DNA of 32,712 nt from Pseudomonadota bacterium (GTDB lineage Bacteria; Pseudomonadota; Gammaproteobacteria; Burkholderiales; Burkholderiaceae_C): the NCBI GenBank assembly GCA_963204815.1, contig CAUJHQ010000122.1:1-32712 (forward strand), read 5' to 3'. Positions 19,148 through 27,858 of the stretch are shown piece after piece (the stretch's first letter is position 1; each line of letters opens with the position of its first letter). Under the pieces are notes generated by a model that was not told where the DNA came from, made no database searches, and saw nothing but the letters and a program-made list of their open reading frames with translations. Made by a program: the position numbers and the translations under genes.

Positions 19148-20091
19148 TGGCTGCGCCGATGTACACCATCCCCGGCAGCGTGGCGGCGGCCACGCCCGCT
19201 GCCGCCGCGCCGGCGAGCAACGCGCGCACCGTCGCCGAGGTGCTGTCGCAGAGCCAGGTCGAGGCGGTGATGGACGAGCTCGACCGCGACCTCGTCGGCC
19301 TCGTGCCCGTCAAGCAGCGCATCCGCGACATCGCGGCGCTGCTCGTCATCGACAAGCTGCGCATCGCGCGCGGCCTGCAGGCGCAGAGCCCGAGCCTGCA
19401 CATGTGCTTCACCGGCAACCCCGGCACCGGCAAGACCACGGTGGCCCTGCGCATGGCCGAGATCCTTCACCGCCTGGGCTACGTGCGCAAGGGCCACCTC
19501 GTGGCCGTGACGCGCGACGACCTGGTGGGCCAGTACATCGGCCACACCGCGCCGAAGACGAAGGAAGTGCTGAAGAAGGCGATGGGCGGCGTGCTCTTCA
19601 TCGACGAGGCCTACTACCTCTACAAGCCCGACAACGAACGCGACTACGGCCAGGAAGCGATCGAGATCCTGCTGCAGGTGATGGAGAACCAGCGCGACGA
19701 CCTCGTCGTCATCCTCGCCGGCTACAAGGACCGCATGGACACGTTCTTCCAGAGCAACCCCGGCATGTCCAGCCGAATCGCGCACCACCTCGACTTCCCC
19801 GACTACAGCGAAGGCGAACTGCAGACCATCGCCGGCAAGATGCTGGCGCAGATGAACTACCGCTTCGGCAAGGGCGCCGAGGCCGCCTTCGCCGAATACC
19901 TGGCGCTGCGCCTGGCGCAGCCGCACTTCGCCAACGCGCGCAGCGTGCGCAACGCGCTCGACCGCGCGCGCCTGCGCCAGGCCTCGCGCCTGTTCGCCGA
20001 CCGCGACCGCGAGCTCACCGAAGCCGACCTCACCACGCTCACGCCGGCCGACATCCGCGCCAGCCGGCACTTCAACGGCGCCAGCCACTGA
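19147..20091 (+). CDS. cbbX: Red-type RuBisCO activase
   Basis: AAA+ motor that frees inhibited RuBisCO by pulling on the C-terminus of the large subunit; RuBP and ATP dependent in studied members. The protein is 314 residues. The Walker A motif GNPGTGKT is at 90-97, Walker [11 protein letters not shown] at 149-158, and the pore loop YIG at 130-132. Arginine-rich sensor segments follow ([20 protein letters not shown]). The first 25 residues are Ala/Pro-rich and look disordered. The start overlaps the cbbE stop by one base (TGATG). CbbX works only with red-type RuBisCO, consistent with the form IC cbbLS here. Confidence 0.96.
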   Translation: MAAPMYTIPGSVAAATPAAAAPASNARTVAEVLSQSQVEAVMDELDRDLVGLVPVKQRIRDIAALLVIDKLRIARGLQAQSPSLHMCFTGNPGTGKTTVALRMAEILHRLGYVRKGHLVAVTRDDLVGQYIGHTAPKTKEVLKKAMGGVLFIDEAYYLYKPDNERDYGQEAIEILLQVMENQRDDLVVILAGYKDRMDTFFQSNPGMSSRIAHHLDFPDYSEGELQTIAGKMLAQMNYRFGKGAEAAFAEYLALRLAQPHFANARSVRNALDRARLRQASRLFADRDRELTEADLTTLTPADIRASRHFNGASH

Positions 20092-20110
20092 CCCCTTCCG
20101 GAAGGCCCCC

Positions 20111-21211
20111 ATGCCGCTCTCACACCGCTGGACGCTCACCCGCTATCTCATCGAGGAGCGCCGCCGCTTCCCCGGCGCCAGCGGTGACCTGAACGCGCTC
20201 ATCCTGGACATCTCGCTCGCCTGCAAGGCCATCGCGCGCATCGTCGCCTTCGGCAGCCTGGGCGATTCGCTGGGCACCACCGGCGTGGCCGAGCCGGCCG
20301 GCGGCGCGACCAACGTGCAGGGCGAGGTGCAGAAGCCGCTGGACGTGATGTCCAACGAGATCTTCATCCGCATGAACGAGTGGAGCGGCCACCTCGCCGG
20401 CCTGGCGTCCGAAGAGATGGACGAGCCCAAGCAGGTGCCGTCCGCCTTCCCGCGCGGCAAGTACCTGCTGGTGTTCGACCCGCTGGACGGCAGCAGCAAC
20501 ATCGACGTCAACGTCAGCGTCGGCAGCGTGTTCAGCATCCTGCGCGCGCCGGCCGACGTCGTCGACAGCGGCCGCGACGTCACCGAGGCCGACTTCCTGC
20601 AGCCCGGCGCCACGCAGGTCGCTGCCGGCTACGCGATCTACGGCCCGGTGACGATGTTGGTGCTGAGCGTGGGCAACGGCGTCGCCGGCTTCACGCTGAA
20701 CCCGAACCTGGGCGAGTTCGTGCTGACACACCCGAACCTGAAGGTGCCGGAAGACACGCACGAGTTCGCCATCAACACCAGCAACAGCCGCTTCTGGGAG
20801 CCGCCCGTGAAGCGCTACGTCGACGAATGCCTGGCCGGCAAGACCGGCCCGCGCGGCAAGGACTTCAACATGCGCTGGATCGCCAGCATGGTGGCCGAGG
20901 CGCACCGCATCCTGATGCGCGGCGGCGTCTTCATGTACCCGCGCGACACGAAGGACCCCGCCAAGCCGGGCCGTCTGCGCCTGCTGTACGAGGCCAACCC
21001 GATCGGCTTCGTGATGGAGCAGGCCGGCGGCCGCGCCAGCACCGGCCGCCAGCCGATGCTGGGCGTCAAGCCGAGTTCGCTGCACCAGCGCATCGGCCTC
21101 GTCTTCGGCTCCCGCAACGAGGTCGAGCGCATCGAGCGCTACCACCACGAACCCGCCACGCGCGACAACGGCTCGCCGCTGTTCGCCGAGCGCAGCCTGT
21201 TCCGCGACTAG
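20111..21211 (+). CDS. cbbF: Fructose-1,6-bisphosphatase, class I
   Basis: Dephosphorylates fructose-1,6-bisphosphate (and probably sedoheptulose-1,7-bisphosphate, as proposed for cbb-encoded forms) in RuBP regeneration. The 366-residue protein has the metal-binding signature [12 protein letters not shown] (Asp123, Asp126), the acidic pair Glu101/Glu102, [18 protein letters not shown], and GGVFMYPRD with [15 protein letters not shown]. The start is 19 bases after cbbX. Dual-specificity FBPase/SBPase activity cannot be judged from sequence alone. Confidence 0.95.
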   Translation: MPLSHRWTLTRYLIEERRRFPGASGDLNALILDISLACKAIARIVAFGSLGDSLGTTGVAEPAGGATNVQGEVQKPLDVMSNEIFIRMNEWSGHLAGLASEEMDEPKQVPSAFPRGKYLLVFDPLDGSSNIDVNVSVGSVFSILRAPADVVDSGRDVTEADFLQPGATQVAAGYAIYGPVTMLVLSVGNGVAGFTLNPNLGEFVLTHPNLKVPEDTHEFAINTSNSRFWEPPVKRYVDECLAGKTGPRGKDFNMRWIASMVAEAHRILMRGGVFMYPRDTKDPAKPGRLRLLYEANPIGFVMEQAGGRASTGRQPMLGVKPSSLHQRIGLVFGSRNEVERIERYHHEPATRDNGSPLFAERSLFRD

Positions 21212-21223
21212 AAGAGAACGACC

Positions 21224-22108
21224 ATGTCAGAACGCCACCCCATCATCGCGATCACGGGCTCGTCCGGCGCCGGCACCAGCAGCGTCACGCGCACTTTCGA
21301 GAACATCTTCCGGCGCGAGAACGTGCGCGCCGCCGTCATCGAAGGCGACAGCTTCCACCGCTACGACCGCAAGGAAATGCGCGCCCGCCAGGCCGCGGCC
21401 GAGAACGAAGGCAACAAGCACTTCAGCCACTTCGGCCCCGAGAACAACCTGTTCCCGGAACTGGAGCAGCTGTTCCGCAGCTACAGCGAGGTCGGCAACG
21501 GCAAGCGCCGCAAGTACCTGCACGACCCCGTCGAGGCGGCGCCGTACAAGCAGGAGCCCGGCACCTTCACCGACTGGGAAGACCTGCCCGAGAACACCGA
21601 CCTGCTGTTCTACGAAGGCCTGCACGGCGCCGTGAAGACGCCCGAGGTCGACGTCGCCCGCTACCCCGACCTGCTGATCGGCGTGGTGCCGGTCATCAAC
21701 CTCGAATGGATCCAGAAGCTGTGGCGCGACAAGCACGTGCGCGGCTACTCGGCCGAGGCGGTGACGGACACCATCCTGCGCCGCATGCCCGACTACGTGC
21801 ACTACATCTGCCCGCAGTTCGCGCACACGCACGTGAACTTCCAGCGCGTGCCGGTGGTGGACACCAGCAACCCCTTCATCTCGCGCGACATCCCGAGCCC
21901 GGACGAGAGCATCTGCGTGATCCGCTTCGCGAACCCGAAGGGCATCGACTTCCCGTACCTGCTGTCGATGATCGACGACTCGTTCATGTCGCGCGCCAAC
22001 ACCATCGTCGTGCCCGGCGGCAAGATGGAACTGGCGATGCAGCTGATCTTCACGCCCTTCATCTGGCGCATGATGGAACGGCGCAAGCGCGCCCTGGGGG
22101 CGCTGTGA
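21224..22108 (+). CDS. cbbP: Phosphoribulokinase
   Basis: Phosphorylates ribulose-5-phosphate with ATP to RuBP, the step specific to the Calvin cycle. At 294 residues it is the bacterial class I length. It begins with the P-loop [11 protein letters not shown] (10-20), followed by [28 protein letters not shown], the [15 protein letters not shown] segment and [21 protein letters not shown]. The start is 12 bases after cbbF, and the stop overlaps the cbbT start by one base (TGATG), so cbbP and cbbT are translationally coupled. Confidence 0.97.
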   Translation: MSERHPIIAITGSSGAGTSSVTRTFENIFRRENVRAAVIEGDSFHRYDRKEMRARQAAAENEGNKHFSHFGPENNLFPELEQLFRSYSEVGNGKRRKYLHDPVEAAPYKQEPGTFTDWEDLPENTDLLFYEGLHGAVKTPEVDVARYPDLLIGVVPVINLEWIQKLWRDKHVRGYSAEAVTDTILRRMPDYVHYICPQFAHTHVNFQRVPVVDTSNPFISRDIPSPDESICVIRFANPKGIDFPYLLSMIDDSFMSRANTIVVPGGKMELAMQLIFTPFIWRMMERRKRALGAL

Positions 22109-24132
22109 TGAGCGGCAGCACCGGCACCCCCAGCGCCACCAAGGCCACCGCCGCCGACGCGCTGCGCGTGCTGGCCGCCGATGCCGTCGAGCAGGCCAAG
22201 AGCGGCCACCCCGGCGCGCCGATGGGCATGGCCGAGATGGCCACCGTGCTGTGGACGCGCCACCTGCGCCACGACCCGGCCGACCCGCACTGGCCCGACC
22301 GCGACCGCTTCGTGCTGAGCAACGGCCACGCGTCGATGCTGCTCTACGCATTGCTGCACCTGACCGGCTACGACCTGCCGGCCGACGAGTTGAAGCGCTT
22401 CCGCCAGCTGCACAGCAAGACGCCGGGCCACCCCGAGGTCGGCATCACGCCCGGCGTCGAGACCACCACCGGCCCGCTCGGCCAGGGCCTGGCCAACGCG
22501 GTCGGCATGGCGATGGCGGAGAAGCAGCTCGCCGCCGAGTTCAACCGGCCGGGCCACACGGTGGTGGACCACCACACGTACGTCTTCCTCGGCGACGGCT
22601 GCCTGATGGAAGGCATCAGCCACGAGGCCTGCTCGCTCGCCGGCACGCTGCGCCTGTCCAAGCTGATCGCGCTCTACGACGACAACGGCATCAGCATCGA
22701 CGGCGACGTCGAAGGCTGGTTCACCGACGACACGCCGGCGCGCTTCCGCGCCTACGGCTGGAACGTCATCGGCCCGCTCGACGGCCACGACCCGGCCGCG
22801 ATCGAGCGCGCGCTCGTGAAGGCACGCGCGCAGGGCGAGGCCGCCGATGGCAAGCCGACGCTCGTCGTCTGCCGCACCACCATCGGCAAGGGCGCGCCCA
22901 CCAAGGCCGGCGGCCACGACGTGCACGGCGCGCCGCTCGGCGCCGCCGAGATCGCGGCGCTGCGCCAGTCGATCGGCTGGACCTGGGCGCCGTTCGAGGT
23001 GCCCGACACGCTGCGCGCGCAGTGGGGCCAGCGCGAGCGCGGCGCGGCGCTGCACGCCGAGTGGTCTTCGCGCATGGCGGCCTACCGTGCCGCCTTCCCC
23101 GAACCCGCCGCCGAGTTCGCGCGCCGCATGGCGGGCGACCTGCCCGACGACTTCGAGCACGACGCGCAGGTGGCGATCGAGCGCCTGGCGACGAACGCCA
23201 CCGCGGTGGCCACGCGCAAGGCCTCGCAGCTGGCGCTGGACGCGCTGGCGCCGCTGCTGCCCGAGATCTTCGGCGGCTCGGCCGACCTCACCGGCAGCAA
23301 CCTCACCGACTGGAAAGGCTGCAAGCTCGCGCGCCGCGACCAGCCCGGCAACCACATGAGCTGGGGCGTGCGCGAGTTCGGCATGGCCGCGGCGCTGAAC
23401 GGCATGGCGCTGCACGGCGGCTTCATCCCCTACGGCGGCACCTTCCTCACCTTCAGCGACTACAGCCGCAACGCCATCCGCATGGCGGCGCTGATGAAGC
23501 AGCGCGTGATCCACGTCTTCACGCACGACAGCATCGGCCTCGGCGAAGACGGCCCCACGCACCAGAGCGTGGAGCACGTGCCCAGCCTGCGCCTCATTCC
23601 GAACCTGGACGTCTGGCGCCCGGCCGACACGCTGGAAACCGCGGTGGCCTGGCGCCACAGCCTGCAGCGCGACGACGGCCCGAGCGCACTCGCACTGTCG
23701 CGCCAGGCGATGCCGGTGGCGCTGAAGGACACGGCGCGCGCGGTGCAGGTGGCGCGCGGCGGCTACATCCTGGCCGACGCCGAGGGCGCGCGCGCCGTCA
23801 TCGTCGGCACCGGTTCCGAGCTGCAACTGGCGCTGGAAGCGCAGAAGCTGCTGGCCGCGCAAGGCATCCCCGTGCGCGTGGTGTCGATGCCGTGCACGTC
23901 GCTCTTCGACCGCCAGGACGACGCCTACCAGCTGCACGTGCTGCCGCTGCACCTTCCCGCGGTGGCGGTGGAAGCGGCGCAGCCGGACTTCTGGCGCAAG
24001 TACGTCGGCCGCACCGGTGCCGTCGTCGGCATCTCGACCTTCGGCGAATCGGCCCCGGCCGGCGCGCTGTACGCCCATTTCGGCATCACCGCCGAGCGCG
24101 TGGCCTCGGCCGTGCGCCTGGTGCTCCACTGA
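22108..24132 (+). CDS. cbbT: Transketolase
   Basis: Thiamine diphosphate enzyme that transfers two-carbon units in RuBP regeneration. The 674-residue protein has the N-terminal [13 protein letters not shown], the ThDP/Mg2+ motif [13 protein letters not shown] (162-174), the pyrimidine-domain [17 protein letters not shown] with [24 protein letters not shown] and the C-terminal [12 protein letters not shown]. Length and order of motifs are normal. It is coupled to cbbP by a one-base overlap. Confidence 0.96.
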   Translation: MSGSTGTPSATKATAADALRVLAADAVEQAKSGHPGAPMGMAEMATVLWTRHLRHDPADPHWPDRDRFVLSNGHASMLLYALLHLTGYDLPADELKRFRQLHSKTPGHPEVGITPGVETTTGPLGQGLANAVGMAMAEKQLAAEFNRPGHTVVDHHTYVFLGDGCLMEGISHEACSLAGTLRLSKLIALYDDNGISIDGDVEGWFTDDTPARFRAYGWNVIGPLDGHDPAAIERALVKARAQGEAADGKPTLVVCRTTIGKGAPTKAGGHDVHGAPLGAAEIAALRQSIGWTWAPFEVPDTLRAQWGQRERGAALHAEWSSRMAAYRAAFPEPAAEFARRMAGDLPDDFEHDAQVAIERLATNATAVATRKASQLALDALAPLLPEIFGGSADLTGSNLTDWKGCKLARRDQPGNHMSWGVREFGMAAALNGMALHGGFIPYGGTFLTFSDYSRNAIRMAALMKQRVIHVFTHDSIGLGEDGPTHQSVEHVPSLRLIPNLDVWRPADTLETAVAWRHSLQRDDGPSALALSRQAMPVALKDTARAVQVARGGYILADAEGARAVIVGTGSELQLALEAQKLLAAQGIPVRVVSMPCTSLFDRQDDAYQLHVLPLHLPAVAVEAAQPDFWRKYVGRTGAVVGISTFGESAPAGALYAHFGITAERVASAVRLVLH

Positions 24133-24143
24133 AGGCCCGACGC

Positions 24144-24815
24144 ATGCTGCGCGCCCTGCTCTTCGACCTCGATGGCACGCTCATCGACACCGCGCCCGAG
24201 ATCGCCCTCGCGCTGAACCGCACGCTGGCCTGGCTGGGCCGCGCCGAAGCCGACCCCGACACCGTGCGCGGCTGGATCGGCGACGGCGCCCGCGCGCTGC
24301 TCGACAAGGCGCTCGGCGAACCCTCGACCGACGCCGTGTGGGAGCACTTCTCCTACGAATACAACGCCGCCTGCGGCGAGGCCAGCACGCTGTACCCCGG
24401 CGTGCGCGCCATGCTCGAGCGCCTGCACGCGCAGGGCCTGAAGCTCGCCGTGCTGACCAACAAGGAAGCGCGCTTCGCGCACAAGCTGCTGGCACTGCAC
24501 GACATCACCGCCCACTTCGACCTGCTGGTGGCCGGCGACTCGCTGGCGGTGAAGAAGCCGCACCCGGGCGTCGTCAGCCACGCGCTCGCCGCGCTGGACG
24601 TGCAGGCCGACGAGACCGCCTTCGTGGGCGACTCCATCACCGACGTGCGCACCGCGCGTGCCGCCGGCGTGCGCGCCTGGATCGTCAGCCACGGCTACCC
24701 GAACGGCAGCTTCACCGACGGCGACACGCCCGATGCCTTCGTCGGCCGCTTCGCCGACTTCGACCCCCTCGGCGGCGACCACGCACCGGCGCCGCCGCTC
24801 ACCGCCATTCACTGA
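24144..24815 (+). CDS. cbbZ: Phosphoglycolate phosphatase (operon copy)
   Basis: Hydrolyses 2-phosphoglycolate made by the oxygenase activity of RuBisCO. The 223-residue HAD protein has nucleophile Asp8 and Asp10 in [22 protein letters not shown] (motif II), KKPHPG (motif III) and [11 protein letters not shown] (motif IV). A second homologue lies at 9847-10518 outside the operon. The gene starts 11 bases after cbbT. Confidence 0.94.
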   Translation: MLRALLFDLDGTLIDTAPEIALALNRTLAWLGRAEADPDTVRGWIGDGARALLDKALGEPSTDAVWEHFSYEYNAACGEASTLYPGVRAMLERLHAQGLKLAVLTNKEARFAHKLLALHDITAHFDLLVAGDSLAVKKPHPGVVSHALAALDVQADETAFVGDSITDVRTARAAGVRAWIVSHGYPNGSFTDGDTPDAFVGRFADFDPLGGDHAPAPPLTAIH

Positions 24816-24829
24816 CTGGAACCCCCGCC

Positions 24830-25855
24830 ATGGCCCTCATCGCGCTGCGCCCCATGCTCGACCACGCTGCCGAACACGGCTATGGCGTGCCCGCCTTCAA
24901 CGTCAACAACATGGAGCAGATGCAGGCCATCCTGCAGGCGGCCGCCGCCTGCGATGCGCCGGTCATCCTGCAGGCCAGCGCCGGCGCCCGCAAGTACGCC
25001 GGCGAGCCCTTCCTGCGCAAGCTGGTGGAAGCGGCGGTCGAGCAGTACCCGCAGGTGCCGATCTGCCTGCACCAGGACCACGGCGCGTCGCCCGCGGTGT
25101 GCATGCAGGCCATCCGTTCGGGCTTCACGAGCGTGATGATGGACGGCTCGCTGATGGAAGACCAGAAGACGCCGGCCTCCTACGACTACAACGTGGCCGT
25201 CACGCGCCGCGTGGTCGAGATGGCGCACGCGGTGGGCGTCAGCGTCGAAGGCGAGCTCGGCTGCCTGGGCAGCCTGGAGACCGGCACCGCGGGCGAGGAA
25301 GACGGCGTCGGCGCCGAAGGCACACTCGACCATTCGCAGCTGCTCACCGACCCCGAGCAGGCCGCCGACTTCGTGCAGCGCACCGGCGTCGACGCGCTGG
25401 CGATCGCCATCGGCACCAGCCACGGCGCCTACAAGTTCACCCGCCAGCCCACCGGCGACATCCTCGCCATCGACCGCATCGCCGCCATCCACGCGAAGAT
25501 CCCGAACACCCACCTCGTGATGCACGGCAGCTCCAGCGTGCCGCAGGAATGGCTGGCCGTGATCCGCCAGTACGGCGGCGACATCCGCGAGACCTACGGC
25601 GTGCCGGTGGAAGAGATCGTGCGCGGCATCAAGAGCGGCGTGCGCAAGATCAACATCGACACCGACATCCGCCTCGCGATGACCGGCGCCATGCGCAAGG
25701 CGATGGCCGAGAAGCCCGACGAGTTCGACCCGCGCGCCTTCCTGAAGGCCGCCACCGCCGCCGCGCGCGACATCTGCAAGGCGCGCTTCGAGGCCTTCGG
25801 CTGCGCCGGCCAGGGTTCGCGCATCGGCGTGCGGCCGCTGGCGAAAGCGGCCTGA
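24830..25855 (+). CDS. cbbA: Fructose-bisphosphate aldolase, class II
   Basis: Zinc-dependent aldolase that joins dihydroxyacetone phosphate with glyceraldehyde-3-phosphate or erythrose-4-phosphate. The 341-residue protein has [12 protein letters not shown], the catalytic/zinc motif HQDHG (Asp83, His84), [26 protein letters not shown] and [12 protein letters not shown]. It starts 14 bases after cbbZ. This is the CbbA/Fba subtype common in cbb operons. Confidence 0.96.
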   Translation: MALIALRPMLDHAAEHGYGVPAFNVNNMEQMQAILQAAAACDAPVILQASAGARKYAGEPFLRKLVEAAVEQYPQVPICLHQDHGASPAVCMQAIRSGFTSVMMDGSLMEDQKTPASYDYNVAVTRRVVEMAHAVGVSVEGELGCLGSLETGTAGEEDGVGAEGTLDHSQLLTDPEQAADFVQRTGVDALAIAIGTSHGAYKFTRQPTGDILAIDRIAAIHAKIPNTHLVMHGSSSVPQEWLAVIRQYGGDIRETYGVPVEEIVRGIKSGVRKINIDTDIRLAMTGAMRKAMAEKPDEFDPRAFLKAATAAARDICKARFEAFGCAGQGSRIGVRPLAKAA

Positions 25856-25858
25856 ACG

Positions 25859-26593
25859 GTGCCGATCCGGGCGCTCATCTGGGACGTCGACGGCACCTTG
25901 GCCGAGACCGAGGACGAAGGCCACCGCCCGGCCTTCAACCTCGCGTTCGAGGAAGCCGGCCTGCCGTGGCGCTGGGACTCGCCGCTCTACGGTGAGCTGC
26001 TCGCCGTCACCGGCGGCAAGGAAAGAATGCTGGCGTACTGGCGGCGCGTCGACCCCGAAGCCGCCGCCGCGCCCGACGCCGCCGCGCTGATCCGCCGGCT
26101 GCACGAGCGCAAGACCGCGCACTACCTGGCGCTGCTCGACGGCGGCGCGGTGCGCCTGCGGCCCGGCGTGGAAGCCTGGATCCGCGCCGCGCACGCCCAG
26201 GGCCTGCGCCAGGCCATCGCCACGACGACCACGCCCGACAACGTGACGCGCCTGCTCGACGTGACGCTGGGCGACGAGGGACACCGCTTCTTCGAGGTGG
26301 TCGGCGCCGGCGACGTGGTGGCGGCGAAGAAGCCGGCGCCCGACATCTACCGCTGGGTGCTCGACCGCCTGGGCCTGGCCGCCGCCGACTGCCTGGCGGT
26401 GGAGGACTCGGCACCCGGCGTCGCTGCCGCCCGTGCCGCCGGCGTGCCGGTGTGGCTGGTGCGCAGCCGCTACACCGGCGGCGCGGCGCTGCCCGGCGTG
26501 GTGGCCGACCTGCCGTCGCTCGACGGCGTGGCGCCGCCGTTCGCGGCTTCGACCGCCACCCCCGCGTTGCGGCCGGCGCACCGGGTGCGGTAG
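25859..26593 (+). CDS. cbbY: CbbY xylulose-1,5-bisphosphate phosphatase
   Basis: CbbY removes xylulose-1,5-bisphosphate, a misfire product of RuBisCO that inhibits the enzyme, so it works alongside CbbX. The 244-residue HAD protein starts at a GTG three bases after the cbbA stop. It shows IWDVDGTLAETEDEGHRPAFN, where Asp9 is the nucleophile and Asp11 the acid and the ETE-(x)-HRxAFN pattern is typical of CbbY. It also has ATTTTPDNV, KKPAPDIYRWVL and VEDSAPGVAAARAAG. It is the last gene of the cbb operon. The C-terminal tail after VVADLPSLDG is about 20 residues of low-complexity Ala/Pro. Confidence 0.93.
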   Translation: MPIRALIWDVDGTLAETEDEGHRPAFNLAFEEAGLPWRWDSPLYGELLAVTGGKERMLAYWRRVDPEAAAAPDAAALIRRLHERKTAHYLALLDGGAVRLRPGVEAWIRAAHAQGLRQAIATTTTPDNVTRLLDVTLGDEGHRFFEVVGAGDVVAAKKPAPDIYRWVLDRLGLAAADCLAVEDSAPGVAAARAAGVPVWLVRSRYTGGAALPGVVADLPSLDGVAPPFAASTATPALRPAHRVR

Positions 26594-26618
26594 AGCACCG
26601 CGTCGGCGCACTGGAGCG

Positions 26619-26638
26619 CACCCCGCGACCTCGGGGTG
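26619..26638 (+). terminator. Hairpin between cbbY and the exporter cassette
   Basis: CACCCCG (26619-26625) pairs exactly with CGGGGTG (26632-26638) over a six-base loop, 25 bases after the cbbY stop. The tail is TACGTGG rather than a U-run, so it may be a pause or processing site instead of an efficient terminator. It is the only structured element in the 98-base gap before the HlyD-family gene. Confidence 0.35.
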
Positions 26639-26691
26639 TACGTGGCGGCCGGCTGGCGGCTCTGTCGGGCTCAGCTCCGGAAAGCCGCCCC

Positions 26692-27858
26692 GTGTCATCG
26701 CCCTTCTCCCGCACCACCCGCGCCCTGGCGCAACAGCGCGCCACGCCGGCGCTGCTGGCCTGGGGGCTGGCCGGCCTGGGGCTGGCGGCGTGGGTGGCGT
26801 GGTTCGTGCTCGGCCGCGTCACCGTGTACGAGGTGTCGGGCAAGGCGCGGCTGGAGGTCACGCAGGCCGCGCATGCCGTCACCGCACAGGTGCCCGGCCG
26901 CGTGACGGCGAATGCGCTGGCGCTCGGCAGCGTGGTGCGCGAAGGCGATGTCATCGCCGAGCTCGACGCCGGCGACGCCCGCCTGCGCCTGCGCGAGGAG
27001 GGCGCGCGCCGCGCGGCGCTGGCCGCGCAGGCGGCGGCGCTGCGGCAGGAGATCGCCTCGCGCGAGCAGGCGGTGCAGCAGGACCGCGTGGCCGCCAGCG
27101 CCGCCGAGCAGGGCGCGCGCCTGCGCACACAGGAGGCCGACGCCGCCGCCTCGTTCGCCACCGCCAACGAACGCCGGCTGCGCGCCGACAGCGAGGCCGG
27201 CGGCGTGGCCCGCGTCGAGGCCCTGGCGGCGCAGACCGAAGCGCAGAAGCTCGCCGCCGCGCGCGGCGCGCTGGCCGCCGAGGCCGACCGCCTGCAGGCC
27301 GACGGCCGCGTGCGCGGTGCCCAGCAGCGCGCCGCCATCGATGCGCTGCGGCGCCAGCTGGCGGCGCTGGAAGGCGAACTCGCGACCGCCGCCGCCACCG
27401 TCGAGCGCCTCACGCTGGACATCGAACAGCGCCTGCTGCGCGCGCCGATCGCCGGCCGCATCGGCGACGTCGCGCCGCTGCGCCCGGGCACCTGGGTCAC
27501 CGCCGGCCAGCGCTTCGCCACCGTGGTGCCGGACGGCGAGTTCGTCGTCGTCGCCGACTTCGAGCCCGCCGCCGCGCTCGGCCGCGTGCGCCCGGGCCAG
27601 CGCGCGCAGATGCGGCTCGACGGCTTCCCGTGGGCGCAGTACGGCACCCTGGGCGCCACCGTCACGCGCGTCGGCGGCGAGATCCGCGACAACCTGGTGC
27701 GCGTCGAGTTCCGCCCGCAGGCGCCGGTGCCGAAGGACATCGTGCTGCAGCACGGCCTGCCCGGCGCCATCGAGGTCACGCTCGAACAGGTGGCGCCGGC
27801 GGTGCTGCTGCTGCGCTCCGCCGGCCTCGCCGGCGACGGCCGCGTGGCGCGGCCGTGA
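26692..27858 (+). CDS. HlyD-family membrane fusion protein
   Basis: Periplasmic adaptor that links an inner-membrane ABC exporter to an outer-membrane channel. The protein is 388 residues: a short cytoplasmic N-terminus, one membrane helix (about 20-40), a biotinyl-lipoyl-like half (VPGRVTANALALGSVVREGD), a long alanine-rich coiled coil (about 95-240), the second lipoyl half (RAPIAGRIGDVAPLRPGTWV) and a beta-barrel region. The GTG at 26692 is preferred because a GGAAAG ribosome binding site lies eight bases upstream and the membrane helix then falls where expected. An in-frame GTG further up would lie inside cbbY. Its stop overlaps the next start (GTGA). No TolC-type partner gene is in the window. 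Confidence 0.88.
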   Translation: MSSPFSRTTRALAQQRATPALLAWGLAGLGLAAWVAWFVLGRVTVYEVSGKARLEVTQAAHAVTAQVPGRVTANALALGSVVREGDVIAELDAGDARLRLREEGARRAALAAQAAALRQEIASREQAVQQDRVAASAAEQGARLRTQEADAAASFATANERRLRADSEAGGVARVEALAAQTEAQKLAAARGALAAEADRLQADGRVRGAQQRAAIDALRRQLAALEGELATAAATVERLTLDIEQRLLRAPIAGRIGDVAPLRPGTWVTAGQRFATVVPDGEFVVVADFEPAAALGRVRPGQRAQMRLDGFPWAQYGTLGATVTRVGGEIRDNLVRVEFRPQAPVPKDIVLQHGLPGAIEVTLEQVAPAVLLLRSAGLAGDGRVARP

